Shown: positions 17,481 to 26,733, counted from the first letter of the stretch. The stretch is 64,000 nucleotides of DNA from Acidobacteriota bacterium (GCA_013286465.1 JABDFR010000001.1:57282-121281), one strand, 5' to 3'. Numbers and translations: made by a program. The notes: a model not told the origin generated them from the sequence alone.

Positions 17481-18365
17481 CTACGAAACGAGCCCCGTTG
17501 GCTGAAGTCGGCAGGCAATTTCGGCGATGCGCTCAGAGGGCACTGCTACAAAGTTGCCATCAAAAGTTTCCTGACCAGCCGGCATCGGCAATAAAATTCC
17601 GTCACCTGAAATCCCAAACCACTCATAGCCATACTGCGTCAAGAGATCGATAATTTCCCGAGCGCGATAATTCCACGGCTTCGTCCTGACGTCTTGAACT
17701 TCCGCGAGCACGACGGGACGCGGAACACCCCGGAGTAAGCGCGCGGCTCCTCGAAGCACGCTCAATTCGGCTCCTTCTACATCCAGTTTAATGAAGTCGA
17801 TCGGGAAGTCACTGCGACGGGAAAGGTAGTCATCCAACGGGATTATTTTTACCTGCACAGCTCTCGAACTCTGATTGATCGCGGGCGGCCGTAGGCTATT
17901 ACACCAATCGTCCCATCCGTCAACTACGTAGAGAGTTGCCGTTCCGCTCACTTCTGCGAGCGCAAACGGTTCCAGCGAGACATTTTGGCAAGAATTAAGC
18001 CGGACGTGCTGAAGTAGCCGCTCGCGCTCCCTCGGCGATGGCTCGAAGGCCACCACACTCCCACCGGGCGACACGCATTTCGAAGCAAGCAGCGTGTACA
18101 GGCCATGATGAGCGCCAATATCGAGGACGTTCATTCCCGGCTTCAAAAATCGCGTTATAAAACGCATGGCGTCGTTCTCAAATCCATCGAGCAGTATCTG
18201 ATGATCGAGCGCGCTGCCTCTTGCCAGCCACCAACTCCCGAACGGCAACCGAAATGGCGCTGGGACTCCAGGCAAGACCCGATGGATGCGCCGTACTACA
18301 CCGGCATATTTTCCACGCCGGGAGCTTCGGATGAATTTCCGGATGAGTTGCGCGAGACTCGCCAT
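17481..18365 (-). CDS. FkbM family methyltransferase
   Basis: The protein has 294 residues. The SAM site is MNVLDIGAHHGLYTLLASK with FEPSPRERERL after it. The FkbM signature DFIKLDVEGAELSVLRGA is intact, and the C-terminal half contains the usual VLAEVQ strand. FkbM enzymes O-methylate sugars or polyketides. First gene of the FkbM-glycosyltransferase-methyltransferase run, so the glycan it modifies is probably built by its neighbours. Confidence 0.9.
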   Translation of the reverse strand: MASLAQLIRKFIRSSRRGKYAGVVRRIHRVLPGVPAPFRLPFGSWWLARGSALDHQILLDGFENDAMRFITRFLKPGMNVLDIGAHHGLYTLLASKCVSPGGSVVAFEPSPRERERLLQHVRLNSCQNVSLEPFALAEVSGTATLYVVDGWDDWCNSLRPPAINQSSRAVQVKIIPLDDYLSRRSDFPIDFIKLDVEGAELSVLRGAARLLRGVPRPVVLAEVQDVRTKPWNYRAREIIDLLTQYGYEWFGISGDGILLPMPAGQETFDGNFVAVPSERIAEIACRLQPTGLVS

Positions 18366-18564
18366 TTTTGATCGCCGGCGGCGTCTACATGCAAATGTGA
18401 ACGCATGCCGCGGAAGACTATTCTAACGCGCGAGACGCGCTATCCACCTAGAAGTTGTCCGCAGCGAGGTGGCTCATCTGAATGAAGTAGACGGCTCCGA
18501 GGTCACTTTGCGCATTGGCCGAGTCGCGCTGCGGCATCGCCGCAGCATGTTAAACTGCGCAAGA

Positions 18565-18771
18565 ATGAGAGATGAGTCCGGCGATCGAAGGCATTTCTGC
18601 CCGAACTGCGGCAGCTACCTGGTGCGGCGCTCGTTCCGGGCCGGCTTCGTCGAAAAAGTCTTCTACCGGCTGATTGGATTGCGTCCCTATCGCTGTCGTG
18701 GTTGCGAAACGCGCTTTTTCGATCGCGGCGGCGGCAAAGGGCGCGTGGATGCCGCCGAAGACGAAAAATAA
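18565..18771 (+). CDS. Small zinc-ribbon protein
   Basis: The 68-residue protein from ATG 18565 has two CxxC knuckles, FCPNCGSYLVRRS and YRCRGCETRFFDR, spaced as one zinc ribbon. A hydrophobic-basic stretch (GFVEKVFYRLIGLRPYRCRG) lies between them. TGTTAAACT just upstream resembles a -10 box, so the message may be nearly leaderless. An ATG at 18547 is an alternative start. I recognise the general acidobacterial type of short ribbon protein but no assigned function. Confidence 0.6.
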   Translation: MRDESGDRRHFCPNCGSYLVRRSFRAGFVEKVFYRLIGLRPYRCRGCETRFFDRGGGKGRVDAAEDEK

Positions 18772-18884
18772 CCTCCGGTCGCGCAATTACGACTAGGCTG
18801 ATGCACCGGGACTCCAGCTATTCCCGGGTTTCACGCTCTATTTCGCGCCTAGCACTTGCAGCGAGCGTCAGGCCCGCTCGAAAA

Positions 18885-19062
18885 CCGGTAGAATGGTGCT
18901 TCCCGCGTAGCGCTACGCGGGCATCTTCATCAGCGACAACTTTCCAAATCGCACCGGCGGATTTTCCCCGAGCAGCGGCGCGTCTGCTTCGCCGCAAATC
19001 AACCGGCATCCCCACTCCTTCTTTTATCGGATCACCTCATAGCTCCAAACCACGTAAACCGT
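18885..19062 (-). pseudogene. Decayed 3' fragment of a SAM methyltransferase
   Basis: About 175 bases align by eye with the 3' end of the methyltransferase at 15700-15870. Shared blocks include TTCATCAGC, CCAAATCGCACC, CGAGCAGCGGCG, ATCAACCGGCA and CTCCAAACCAC. Insertions such as CTTCTTTTATCGG break the frame, and no 5' half is present. The left end is replaced by GTAGCGCTACGCGGG, a short hairpin. It is a relic of a duplicated or recombined copy. The rest of 18772-19235 holds nothing I can identify apart from a weak GC-rich dyad. Confidence 0.7.
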
Positions 19063-19235
19063 TAGGCCAGCCCGCGCGTCATCCCGAGGGACGTCGTCGT
19101 TTGTTCGCCGGCAGCGGCGAAAGTACTGGTCCCGCGGCGCGGGGCCACCGCAGCGAACGCACGCGGAATAATTTCAGTCTCGTGTGATAATCTTTCATCT
19201 CTCGCGCCGCTCTTCTCTGGCGGCGCATCTCAGCC

Positions 19236-20015
19236 TTGAGCGCACCGCTTAGCAACGTGCCCAATCTCACCGCCGAGCCGCTCAAGCTTCTCAGCATCAT
19301 CATTCCCGCGCGCGACGAGGCCGGTTGCATCTCTTCCACCGTCGAACATTTGCATGTCGAACTGCGCTTGCGCGGCGTTCCGCACGAAATTATTGTCGTG
19401 GACGACGGCAGCAGCGATGCCACCTGGCAAAAGCTGCTCGAATCGCGCGATCGCGTGCCCACTCTCAAGCCGCTGCAGAATTCCGGGCCGAACGGCTTCG
19501 GCCGCGCGATTACTTTTGGCCTGGATCGCATGACTGGCGACGCCGCCGTCATCATGATGGCCGATGAATCCGATGATTGCCGCGACGTGGTGCGCTACTG
19601 GGAGCTGCTGAATCAGGGCTGGGACGCCGTTTTCGGCTCGCGCTTCATGAAGGGCGGCGGGGTGATCGATTATCCGTGGGTCAAGCTGCGGATGAATCGT
19701 CTGGCCAATTTATTTATCCGCGTAATGTTCGGCACCAAGCTGAACGATACGACCAACGCCTTCAAAGCCTACCGCGCCACGGTGATCGAAGGATGCCGCC
19801 CGATCCTCTCGCCGCATTTCAATCTGACGGTGGAGCTGCCGCTGAAAACGATCGTGCGCGGATATTCGTGGACGGTAATTCCGATCACCTGGAGAAACCG
19901 GCGCAGCGGCAAAGCGAAGCTGGCAATAAGAGAAATGGGCAGCCGCTATCTATTCATCTGCCTATACGTCTGGCTGGAAAAATTCTTCAGCCGCGGCGAC
20001 TACCGAAAAAAGTAA
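19236..20015 (+). CDS. Glycosyltransferase family 2 (dolichyl/polyprenyl-phosphate mannose synthase-like)
   Basis: The protein has 259 residues from TTG 19236. The GT2 nucleotide-sugar fold starts LLSIIIPARDEAGCISSTVE, then EIIVVDDGSSDATW (DDG motif) and the acceptor region ADESDD. GSRFMKGGGVIDYPWVKLRM is typical of polyprenol-phosphate sugar transferases. There are no C-terminal membrane helices, so it is the soluble DPM1-like type. It likely makes a polyprenyl-linked sugar for surface glycans. Its stop codon TAA is part of a REP element (GTAACGCCGG). Confidence 0.88.
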   Translation: MSAPLSNVPNLTAEPLKLLSIIIPARDEAGCISSTVEHLHVELRLRGVPHEIIVVDDGSSDATWQKLLESRDRVPTLKPLQNSGPNGFGRAITFGLDRMTGDAAVIMMADESDDCRDVVRYWELLNQGWDAVFGSRFMKGGGVIDYPWVKLRMNRLANLFIRVMFGTKLNDTTNAFKAYRATVIEGCRPILSPHFNLTVELPLKTIVRGYSWTVIPITWRNRRSGKAKLAIREMGSRYLFICLYVWLEKFFSRGDYRKK

Positions 20016-20187
20016 CGCCGGCGTCCCCGCCGGCATCTTACGAGCGCGATTCCTAACCAGAGCGACGGCCGTGGGCGGACCGCGAGTGCTGAAGAAGCGC
20101 GGTGAATTCAAACTTGCGCGCCGTCCAAGATTTTGCCATTGGCCAGCGTTGGAGGTCGCAAGATGCCGGCAGGGACGCCGGCGCTAC
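20012..20187. repeat. REP family A inverted pair
   Basis: The forward copy 20012-20043 (head GTAA instead of GTAG) and the reverse copy 20156-20187 enclose about 110 bases containing GGGCGGACCGCG, a variant of the inner arm. The pair fills the gap between two convergent genes and touches both stop codons. Confidence 0.82.
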
Positions 20188-20865
20188 TTAAGCCTCTTTC
20201 TTCTCCGCAACAATTAAGAACTGCTTGCCAAAAAATCTCCACGCGAACGGCAGCGCGAGATATGTTCGCAAAATCCAAATCGGATACTCGCCGCCGGTGG
20301 ACATGGTGTAAGGCAAGAACCGCGGCCAGCACACGCGAATCTCAAATCCGCAATTCAGCAGCACTTCGGACAAAGATAGTTCCGTCAGCGCCAAATAATG
20401 ATCGAAAAAATCCCAATAAGACCCCGGCAAATATTTAATATTCGGCCCCAAAGCAATCAAACGCCCGCCAGGCCGCAGCGCCCGATGCGCCTGCAAAAGA
20501 GTTTTCTGCAGCGAAGCCTTCGAAGGCAAATGCTCGAAGAAATTGCTGGTGAACACTACATCCAAGCTGCCTTCGGCCAAATTCCAAGGTTCCGAGCAAT
20601 CCTGCTCCAGCACCGTCACGTCCGCGGCGGCATGCTGGCGCGCGTCCGGATTCATGTCCATCGCAAATTTGCGCCCGCAACGCGCTGCATTGATGAATTC
20701 ACACCAACCACAACCCAAATCGAGCACGGCAGCCTGCGCCGGAATCCAACGCGAAAAAAATGAAATCAGCACAGCCCAAACGCGCTGCCGGTATTCCGCC
20801 CGCTCGGCAAAACGGGTGCGATAAAGATCCTGCAGCTCAGCAGGCGAGTGCGCCGGTTCGCTCAT
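20188..20865 (-). CDS. Class I SAM-dependent methyltransferase
   Basis: The protein has 225 residues. Motif I is AAVLDLGCGWCEFINAA, the acidic loop is AMDMNPDARQH, and FTSNFFEHLPSKASL with ALRPGGRLIALGPN are Methyltransf_11/23 features. The C-terminal third has hydrophobic segments (YPIWILRTYLALPFAWRFFG) that may dock at the membrane. A role in polyprenyl-linked or lipid glycan methylation fits its neighbours. It stops immediately next to a REP repeat. Confidence 0.85.
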   Translation of the reverse strand: MSEPAHSPAELQDLYRTRFAERAEYRQRVWAVLISFFSRWIPAQAAVLDLGCGWCEFINAARCGRKFAMDMNPDARQHAAADVTVLEQDCSEPWNLAEGSLDVVFTSNFFEHLPSKASLQKTLLQAHRALRPGGRLIALGPNIKYLPGSYWDFFDHYLALTELSLSEVLLNCGFEIRVCWPRFLPYTMSTGGEYPIWILRTYLALPFAWRFFGKQFLIVAEKKEA

Positions 20866-21083
20866 CGCGTTTTCGAAGCTCCCGTAGGCCCCGCGCTTTT
20901 TCGGCGGGCCTGCCCGCCGGCAGTTTGGAGGGCCTCTTCATGCAAGATCGCGCCAGTGGCTGCCATCGCTCCGAGCCGGAACGCCGCCGTCAATCGCTCT
21001 CGGCGCGCTGCACATTTTCCACCATATCCTAATCCATGAATTTTCCCCAATTCCATGCTACGGTCATTTCGCGGCAAATAATA

Positions 21084-21983
21084 ATGTCCCGAGTGCCTGT
21101 CTCCGTTTACATCCCCGCCTATAACGTCGCCGAATTCCTCGCGGCCTCGATCGAAAGCCTGCTCGCGCAAACTCTCGCTGCTGACGAAATTCTGGTGATC
21201 GATGACGGCTCGCAAGACGCCAGCCCGGAAATCGCCGCGCGCTATCGGCAAGTCACGCTCATCCGCCACGAACGCAATCTCGGCCTGGCAGCCGCCCGCA
21301 ACACCGCTTTCCGTTCGGCCCGCAACGATCTCGTCGCGGCGCTCGACGCCGACTGCGTGGCTGATGAGAACTGGCTCGCCACTCTCGCCGCGCATTTCGC
21401 CGATCCGAAGATTGCAGGTGTAGGCGGCCGGCTCAAAGAAGGGGTCAGCCGCAGCGTAGCTGACCGCTGGCGGGCGGCTCACATGTCGCAGGAATGGGGA
21501 CTCGAACCGTTCCGCGACCCAAAGTTTCTCTACGGTTGCAACAATCTAATGCGCAAATCCGCGGTGCTTGCGGCCGGCGGCTACGACGCAACCCTGCGCA
21601 CGAATGGCGAAGACGCCGATCTTTCGCGCAGGCTGCGCGCCCGCGGTGGCCAATTGCTCTACGATCCCAGCGCCCGCGCCACGCACCTGCGCCACGACAC
21701 GATTCGCTCCGTCCTCGATGCCTGCTGGCGCTGGCTTTTCTTTGGCTCGCTCTGGTATTCGCAGGGCGTAAGCCTACGCAGCCTCGCCGGCCACTCTCTC
21801 AAAATCCATTCGCGCTATTGTGCGAAGTTGGCCGCCAGCGATTTGCGCGCCGGACGCTTCGAATTGCTAGGCATTGACGCCCTCACGCTATTTTATTTTC
21901 TCCATCGCGGATTTCTACTGTGGAAGATGTCGCGCGATAATCCCGACGCATTGCCAGTCCACATTCCGCGAGCGGGCGATTAG
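21084..21983 (+). CDS. Glycosyltransferase family 2
   Basis: The protein has 299 residues from the ATG at 21084 (an upstream ATG at 21036 would add 16 residues outside the fold). It has the standard GT2 start VPVSVYIPAYNVAEFLAASI, EILVIDDGSQDASPE, LDADCVAD (DxD-type metal site) and the acceptor-side NGEDADLSRRLRARG (ED motif). A C-terminal helical segment is present. It probably adds a sugar to a surface glycan. It ends next to a partial REP. Confidence 0.88.
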   Translation: MSRVPVSVYIPAYNVAEFLAASIESLLAQTLAADEILVIDDGSQDASPEIAARYRQVTLIRHERNLGLAAARNTAFRSARNDLVAALDADCVADENWLATLAAHFADPKIAGVGGRLKEGVSRSVADRWRAAHMSQEWGLEPFRDPKFLYGCNNLMRKSAVLAAGGYDATLRTNGEDADLSRRLRARGGQLLYDPSARATHLRHDTIRSVLDACWRWLFFGSLWYSQGVSLRSLAGHSLKIHSRYCAKLAASDLRAGRFELLGIDALTLFYFLHRGFLLWKMSRDNPDALPVHIPRAGD

Positions 21984-22010
21984 GTAGCGCCGGCGTCCCC
22001 GTCGGCATCC
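21984..22010 (+). repeat. Single partial REP family A copy
   Basis: GTAGCGCCGGCGTCCCCGTC and GGCATCC follow directly after the glycosyltransferase stop; the CTTACGA tail and a partner are missing. The remaining 21984-22276 holds no gene that I can support. Confidence 0.65.
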
Positions 22011-22276
22011 CCGCGACGCAGCAAGCCCCGATGCCGCCAATACAGAGGCAGAGCCGACAAAGTCTTCATGCTCGAACACGGACACATATACGAGCGCCCG
22101 TGCTTCAGGGAAACTATCCAGCAACCTACGATTTGCCCGCCTCCATCGAATAGCCCATAATCGAATACTTGCATCTAAGCTAATTTCGACGCCGCGCCGA
22201 ATCCGGGCTGTCGATCGTCTCTGCGATCGCGGCGCAACTGATTCAGCCCGGCGAGTGAAAAAGTTCAGGAATCCTG

Positions 22277-24022
22277 ATGACTAATCGCAATCGTTCGCTG
22301 CGTCGAATTATTCTTCCCGCCGTCCTTACTTTCGCACTCGCCGCCAGCGCCGCCGGGCCGGCCGCATCGAATTCCGATACGTTGCTGGCCACCATGCAAA
22401 AAGAATTGGCGCGCGCGAAAACCGATTTGGCCAAGACCGATCCCGCTCCTTATTTCATCAGCTACACCGCCTACGATCAGAATGAAGTGCAGATCGTGGC
22501 GAGCTATGGCGCGATGATCGCTTCGGCCGGCGGGCATCATCGCACCGCCGACGTGGTAATGCACGTGGGCACCGCCGCCCTCGACAACACTCATAGCGAT
22601 GGCCGCGCCTCGGGCATCACTTCCGGCGCTCTACCGCTCGACAATGATTCCGCGGCGATCTCGCGTGTGCTGTGGGAACTCACCGATCGCGAATACAAAA
22701 AAGCGTCGCCCGCATTTCTGAAGACCAAAACCAACACCGCCGTCCGCTCCGAAGAGGAAGATAAATCGCCCGATTTCTCCGCCGAAAAGCCGCAGGATCA
22801 CGTCGACCTAAGCATCCCGAAATTCGATCTCGATGAAAAAACGTGGACCGATCGCGTCCGCCGCCTTTCCGCCGAATTCCGCAAATATCCGGAAATTTAT
22901 TCGTCGGTGGTCGTTTTCTCAGTCTCGAAATCCGAAGCTACGTACGTTTCCACCGAAGGCAGCGGCTTAGTCACGCCCGCATCGTCAGTCCGCCTGGTAA
23001 TTCAAGCGGAAACGCGCGCGGATGACGGCATGGATTTGCTGCGCGTGGAAACTTTCCAGGCTCTCGCGCCCGATCAACTTCCATCCGAATCAGAAATTGC
23101 TGCACGCATTCCGAAAATGGCCGAAGATCTCGCTGCGTTGCGAAAAGCGCCGGTAGCCGAGCCTTTCGACGGGCCGGCACTCCTTTCGGGCCGCGCCGCC
23201 GCGGTTTTCTTTCACGAAGTGCTCGGCCATCGGCTCGAAGGCCATCGCCAGCGCGGCGAAAATGAGGGCCAGACTTTCACGAAAAAAGTAGATCAGCTCG
23301 TATTGCCGGAATTCCTGAGTGTCTCCGACGATCCAACCCGGCGCGAATTGAACGGGACCGCGCTCGCCGGCTTCTATCAGTACGATAACGAAGGCCAGCC
23401 CGCCGAGCGCGCCGACGTGATTCAAAACGGCATCTTGAAAAATTTCCTGATGTCGCGCGCCCCATTCAAAGATTTCGGCCAATCGAATGGCCACGGCCGC
23501 GGCCAACCTGGACTCATGCCCACAGGCCGCCAGGGCAACTTGATCGTCACTTCGACGAAAACCGTGCGCGACGCGGATATGCGCCAAAAGCTGATCGACG
23601 AAGTGAAAAAAGCGGGCAAGCCCTACGGACTTTATTTCGAAGACATCGAAGGCGGCTTCACTTTGACGATGCGCAACCTGCCGCAAGCATTTCAAGTGCT
23701 GCCCGTGATGGTCTGGCGCGTTTATCCCGATGGCCGCCCCGATGAACTCGTGCGCGGCGTGGACATCGTCGGCACTCCGCTCGCCGCGCTCACGCACATC
23801 ACCATCACCGGCGACAAGCAGGATGTCTTCAACGGCGTCTGCGGCGCGGAATCCGGATGGGTTCCCGTTTCTGCCGTAGCACCATCGATGCTTTTCTCCG
23901 AAATGGAAGTGCAGAAGCGCGCAAAATCGCACACGCGCCCGCCAATTCTCGCGCCGCCGGGATTTGAATCGACGGCGACGGCTCCAACGAAGCCCGAACC
24001 AGCCAACGGGGTGAAGCCGTGA
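22277..24022 (+). CDS. Secreted TldD/PmbA family metalloprotease (active subunit)
   Basis: The 581-residue protein has an N-terminal signal peptide (RRIILPAVLTFALAASAAGP). The mature part has the TldD fold. The zinc motif HEVLGHRLEGH (HExxxH) is near residue 313, followed by DPTRRELNGTALAGFYQYDN and NGHGRGQPG. TldD with TldE forms a heterodimeric peptide-trimming protease, and cytoplasmic forms mature microcin B17. Here the signal peptide implies an envelope or periplasmic protease, a version seen in acidobacteria. The next gene, overlapping by GTGA, encodes the partner lacking the zinc motif. Confidence 0.87.
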   Translation: MTNRNRSLRRIILPAVLTFALAASAAGPAASNSDTLLATMQKELARAKTDLAKTDPAPYFISYTAYDQNEVQIVASYGAMIASAGGHHRTADVVMHVGTAALDNTHSDGRASGITSGALPLDNDSAAISRVLWELTDREYKKASPAFLKTKTNTAVRSEEEDKSPDFSAEKPQDHVDLSIPKFDLDEKTWTDRVRRLSAEFRKYPEIYSSVVVFSVSKSEATYVSTEGSGLVTPASSVRLVIQAETRADDGMDLLRVETFQALAPDQLPSESEIAARIPKMAEDLAALRKAPVAEPFDGPALLSGRAAAVFFHEVLGHRLEGHRQRGENEGQTFTKKVDQLVLPEFLSVSDDPTRRELNGTALAGFYQYDNEGQPAERADVIQNGILKNFLMSRAPFKDFGQSNGHGRGQPGLMPTGRQGNLIVTSTKTVRDADMRQKLIDEVKKAGKPYGLYFEDIEGGFTLTMRNLPQAFQVLPVMVWRVYPDGRPDELVRGVDIVGTPLAALTHITITGDKQDVFNGVCGAESGWVPVSAVAPSMLFSEMEVQKRAKSHTRPPILAPPGFESTATAPTKPEPANGVKP

Positions 24023-25812
24023 TTAAAAAACTCGCCCCGCTCAGTGCCATCAAAAATAATTCGCGCGCCACAATGCAATTCGCTCTAACCGTCGCGCTTC
24101 TCGGCTTGGCGTCACTCGCTCCCGGTGCCCGCGGCCAAGCCACGTCCACCAGCTCCGCCGCGGCAGCCGCATCGGCAAGTTCCGCACCAGCAGCATCTAC
24201 TGCGACGGCAAACGCTGCACCAATCTTCTCGCCCGAAGCACGCGCAGCCGCTGATTCCGATCCCGTCCTGCAAGCCATGCTCGCGGAAATCGAGCGCTCC
24301 AAAGAGCATTTAAAAATGGACGGGGTGCAAGCCCCCTATTTCATCGAGTACCGCGTGGTCGATATCGGCGGCGAAGCCGCCAACGCGGTTTTCGGCGCGC
24401 TCGAATCCGATCAGCACTCCCGTGCCCGAATTTTGCGCGTCACCGTGCGCATCGGCGACTACAAGCAGGACAGCTACTTCCGCAACGGAGTGGGAGTAGC
24501 CGACTTCGCGGGCTATGAAAACGACATTCTCGCCCTGCGCCAGCAATTCTGGAACGCCACCGACCGCGCCTACAAAGCCGCAGGCGAAGCCTACGCCGCG
24601 AAACTCTCGCTGGCGAAACAAATCACGATGGAGCACACCACCAACGATTTCGCAGCCGCCACGCCGCTGATTTCCATCGAGCCGGTCGCAAGAGTCGACG
24701 TCGACACTGCAAAATGGAAAAAAGCCATCGCCGACGCTTCGGCGCTCTACGCGAAATTTCCCGACGTACAATCCGTCTCCTCGCAGATGCGCTTCGCCTC
24801 CGAAAATGTCTACATCGTGAACACCGAAGGCACGGTCGCGCGCCGCGGCTGGACGCAATACTTCCTCTCCACCTTCGCATCCACGCAAGCCGAAGACGGC
24901 ATGCGCCTGGCGCGTTCCCCGTTCGTGATGGTCAGCGACGCGAATGAATTGCCCGCTCCAGAAAAATTCGTAGCCGATGCCGCGGCCTCGCTCGAATCCC
25001 TGAAGCTACTTCGTCTCGCGCCAATTGTTGACGAAGAATATCGCGGCCCGGTGCTCTTCGATTCCGACGCTGCCGACGATGTCTTCGCCGACCTCGTGGG
25101 AAATAATGTGGACGGCCCGAAGCCCGAACCCGGCGCCAGCGCACGCACCACCGGGGATTTCGCCTCCAGTTACAAAAGCCGCGTGCTCCCCGATTTCATT
25201 ACGGTAGTCGATGATCCCACACAGAAGTCATTTCAAGGCCACAGTCTTCTAGGAAGTTACGCGTTCGATGATGAAGGCGTGAAAGCCACTGCGGTAACGG
25301 TAGTAGCAAACGGAACGCTAACAAATTATCTGATCGGCCGCGCCCCGATCCGCGACTTCCCCGCCTCAAATGGCCACGGCCGCGCCGCCCCAGGCGGACC
25401 GGCAGCCCCAAATATCGGCAGTCTCTTTCTGCAATCCACAAAGACCATGCCGCTCGCAGATCTAAAAAAGAAATTGATCGCCATGTGCCAGGATGAAGGA
25501 AAACCCTACGGCTATTACGTCCAAACGCTGGGCGAAGAACTAAGTCCGCGCCTGCTCTATCGCGTCTGGGTAAAAGACGGCAAAGAAGAATTAGTAAGAG
25601 GCGCAGTCTTCAATGAGCTCGACACCCGCGAACTACGCAACGATCTAATCCTAACCGGCGACAACCCCCTAGTCCGAAATCGCGAAGGCAACATCCCCAC
25701 AACAGTGATAGCCCCCGCGTTACTCTTCGACGAACTAGAAGTAAAACGCGCCGACGCCACAAAAGACACGCTACCGGACTATCCGCCGCCGATCGCCGGC
25801 GGATCCAAGTAG
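24019..25812 (+). CDS. Secreted TldE-like partner lacking the zinc motif
   Basis: The 597-residue protein starts at GTG 24019, overlapping the upstream stop by 4 bases. It has a signal-like segment (LTVALLGLASLAPGARGQAT) and an Ala/Ser-rich linker. The body is homologous to the upstream protein along its length (SRVLPDFITVVDDPTQKSFQ, SNGHGRAAPG, GKPYGYYV). Where the partner has HEVLGH, this protein reads DSDAADDVFADLVG, so zinc binding is lost. That is the expected state of the TldE half of a TldD/TldE pair. Its TAG stop lies in a REP repeat. Confidence 0.85.
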   Translation: MIKKLAPLSAIKNNSRATMQFALTVALLGLASLAPGARGQATSTSSAAAAASASSAPAASTATANAAPIFSPEARAAADSDPVLQAMLAEIERSKEHLKMDGVQAPYFIEYRVVDIGGEAANAVFGALESDQHSRARILRVTVRIGDYKQDSYFRNGVGVADFAGYENDILALRQQFWNATDRAYKAAGEAYAAKLSLAKQITMEHTTNDFAAATPLISIEPVARVDVDTAKWKKAIADASALYAKFPDVQSVSSQMRFASENVYIVNTEGTVARRGWTQYFLSTFASTQAEDGMRLARSPFVMVSDANELPAPEKFVADAAASLESLKLLRLAPIVDEEYRGPVLFDSDAADDVFADLVGNNVDGPKPEPGASARTTGDFASSYKSRVLPDFITVVDDPTQKSFQGHSLLGSYAFDDEGVKATAVTVVANGTLTNYLIGRAPIRDFPASNGHGRAAPGGPAAPNIGSLFLQSTKTMPLADLKKKLIAMCQDEGKPYGYYVQTLGEELSPRLLYRVWVKDGKEELVRGAVFNELDTRELRNDLILTGDNPLVRNREGNIPTTVIAPALLFDELEVKRADATKDTLPDYPPPIAGGSK

Positions 25813-25984
25813 CGCCGGCGTCCCTGCCGGCATCTGACGAAGAAAAAAGGAAGCCACAAGCGCGATCACGGACGGCCCACAAAAGTTAAATTCAAAGCAC
25901 CGGTTTGCGGTGTTCATCCGCCGGTGAGCACGGCTCAAGCTGACTATTGCGCTCGTAAGATGCCGGCAGGGACGCCAGCGCTAC
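25809..25984. repeat. REP family A inverted pair supplying two stop codons
   Basis: The forward copy 25809-25840 and reverse copy 25953-25984 face each other. The inner flank has GCGATCACGGACGGCCCAC. The TAG of each GTAG head is the stop codon of the adjoining gene: TldE-like on the plus strand and surE on the minus strand. Confidence 0.85.
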
Positions 25985-26733
25985 TTCGAAAGCCTCTCGG
26001 CCCAATGGGAAAGATGATTCAAGGTAGGCGCATGCGTATGATCCAGCTTCAGCGGCGTGATCGAAATCGCCCCGGCAAAAATTGCCGCATAATCCGTATC
26101 CGGCTCGATTCCCTCTTTCACCGTCTGCTCGTGCAGCCAAAAATAAGTACGTCCGCGCGGATCCTTCCCCGGCTGCAGCAAGTTGCGCGAAATTTTTGAA
26201 GATTGGCGCGTAAAACGGACGCCGCCGGTCCAGACTTGCGGCACATTCACATTCAGCAAAACGCCTTTGGGCAAGCCCTCTTTCAAAATCAGCGGCGCTA
26301 GTTCCCGCGCGAATCGCGCCGCCGGGCCGAAATCCAAATTATTCTTATCGCGATACGACAACGAAATGGCAAACGAAGGAATATGATTGATGGTCGCTTC
26401 CATCGCCGCGCCCACCGTCCCCGAATAATAAATATTCTCGCCCAAATTCCCGCCGCGATTAATCCCGGATACCACGAGATCCGGCGGTTCGGGAAAAAGC
26501 GTATGCAACGCGATAATCACCGCATCAGCCGGCGTGCCCTCCACCGCCCACTCGCGCGGCGCCACTTCATCGCAATAAATCGGCTGCCGCAAAGTCAGCG
26601 ATTGCGCCGCCGCGCTGCGCTCAGCACTCGGCGCCACAATGCTCACCGAGCCCACCGCCTCGAGTTCCTTCGCCAACGCGCGAAGTCCCGGCGCGGAAAT
26701 CCCATCATCATTAGTTACGACAATATGTGGCAT
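25981..26733 (-). CDS. surE: 5'/3'-nucleotidase SurE
   Basis: The protein has 250 residues. The metal-binding start is HIVVTNDDGISAPGLRAL, followed by VVAPSAERSAAAQS-type substrate loop, EGTPADAVIIAL and VSGINRGGNLGENIYYSGTV, the SurE signature. It dephosphorylates nucleoside monophosphates and short polyphosphates in the cytoplasm as a stress and housekeeping enzyme. The stop codon is within a REP. It lies downstream of the tRNA-Pro gene on the same strand. Confidence 0.95.
   Translation of the reverse strand: MPHIVVTNDDGISAPGLRALAKELEAVGSVSIVAPSAERSAAAQSLTLRQPIYCDEVAPREWAVEGTPADAVIIALHTLFPEPPDLVVSGINRGGNLGENIYYSGTVGAAMEATINHIPSFAISLSYRDKNNLDFGPAARFARELAPLILKEGLPKGVLLNVNVPQVWTGGVRFTRQSSKISRNLLQPGKDPRGRTYFWLHEQTVKEGIEPDTDYAAIFAGAISITPLKLDHTHAPTLNHLSHWAERLSK

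Noticed and set aside
22277..25812. TldD/TldE as the missing protease for PqqA maturation
   Set aside because: Both proteins have signal peptides, whereas PqqA processing is expected in the cytoplasm, and they are 14 kb away from the pqq genes.
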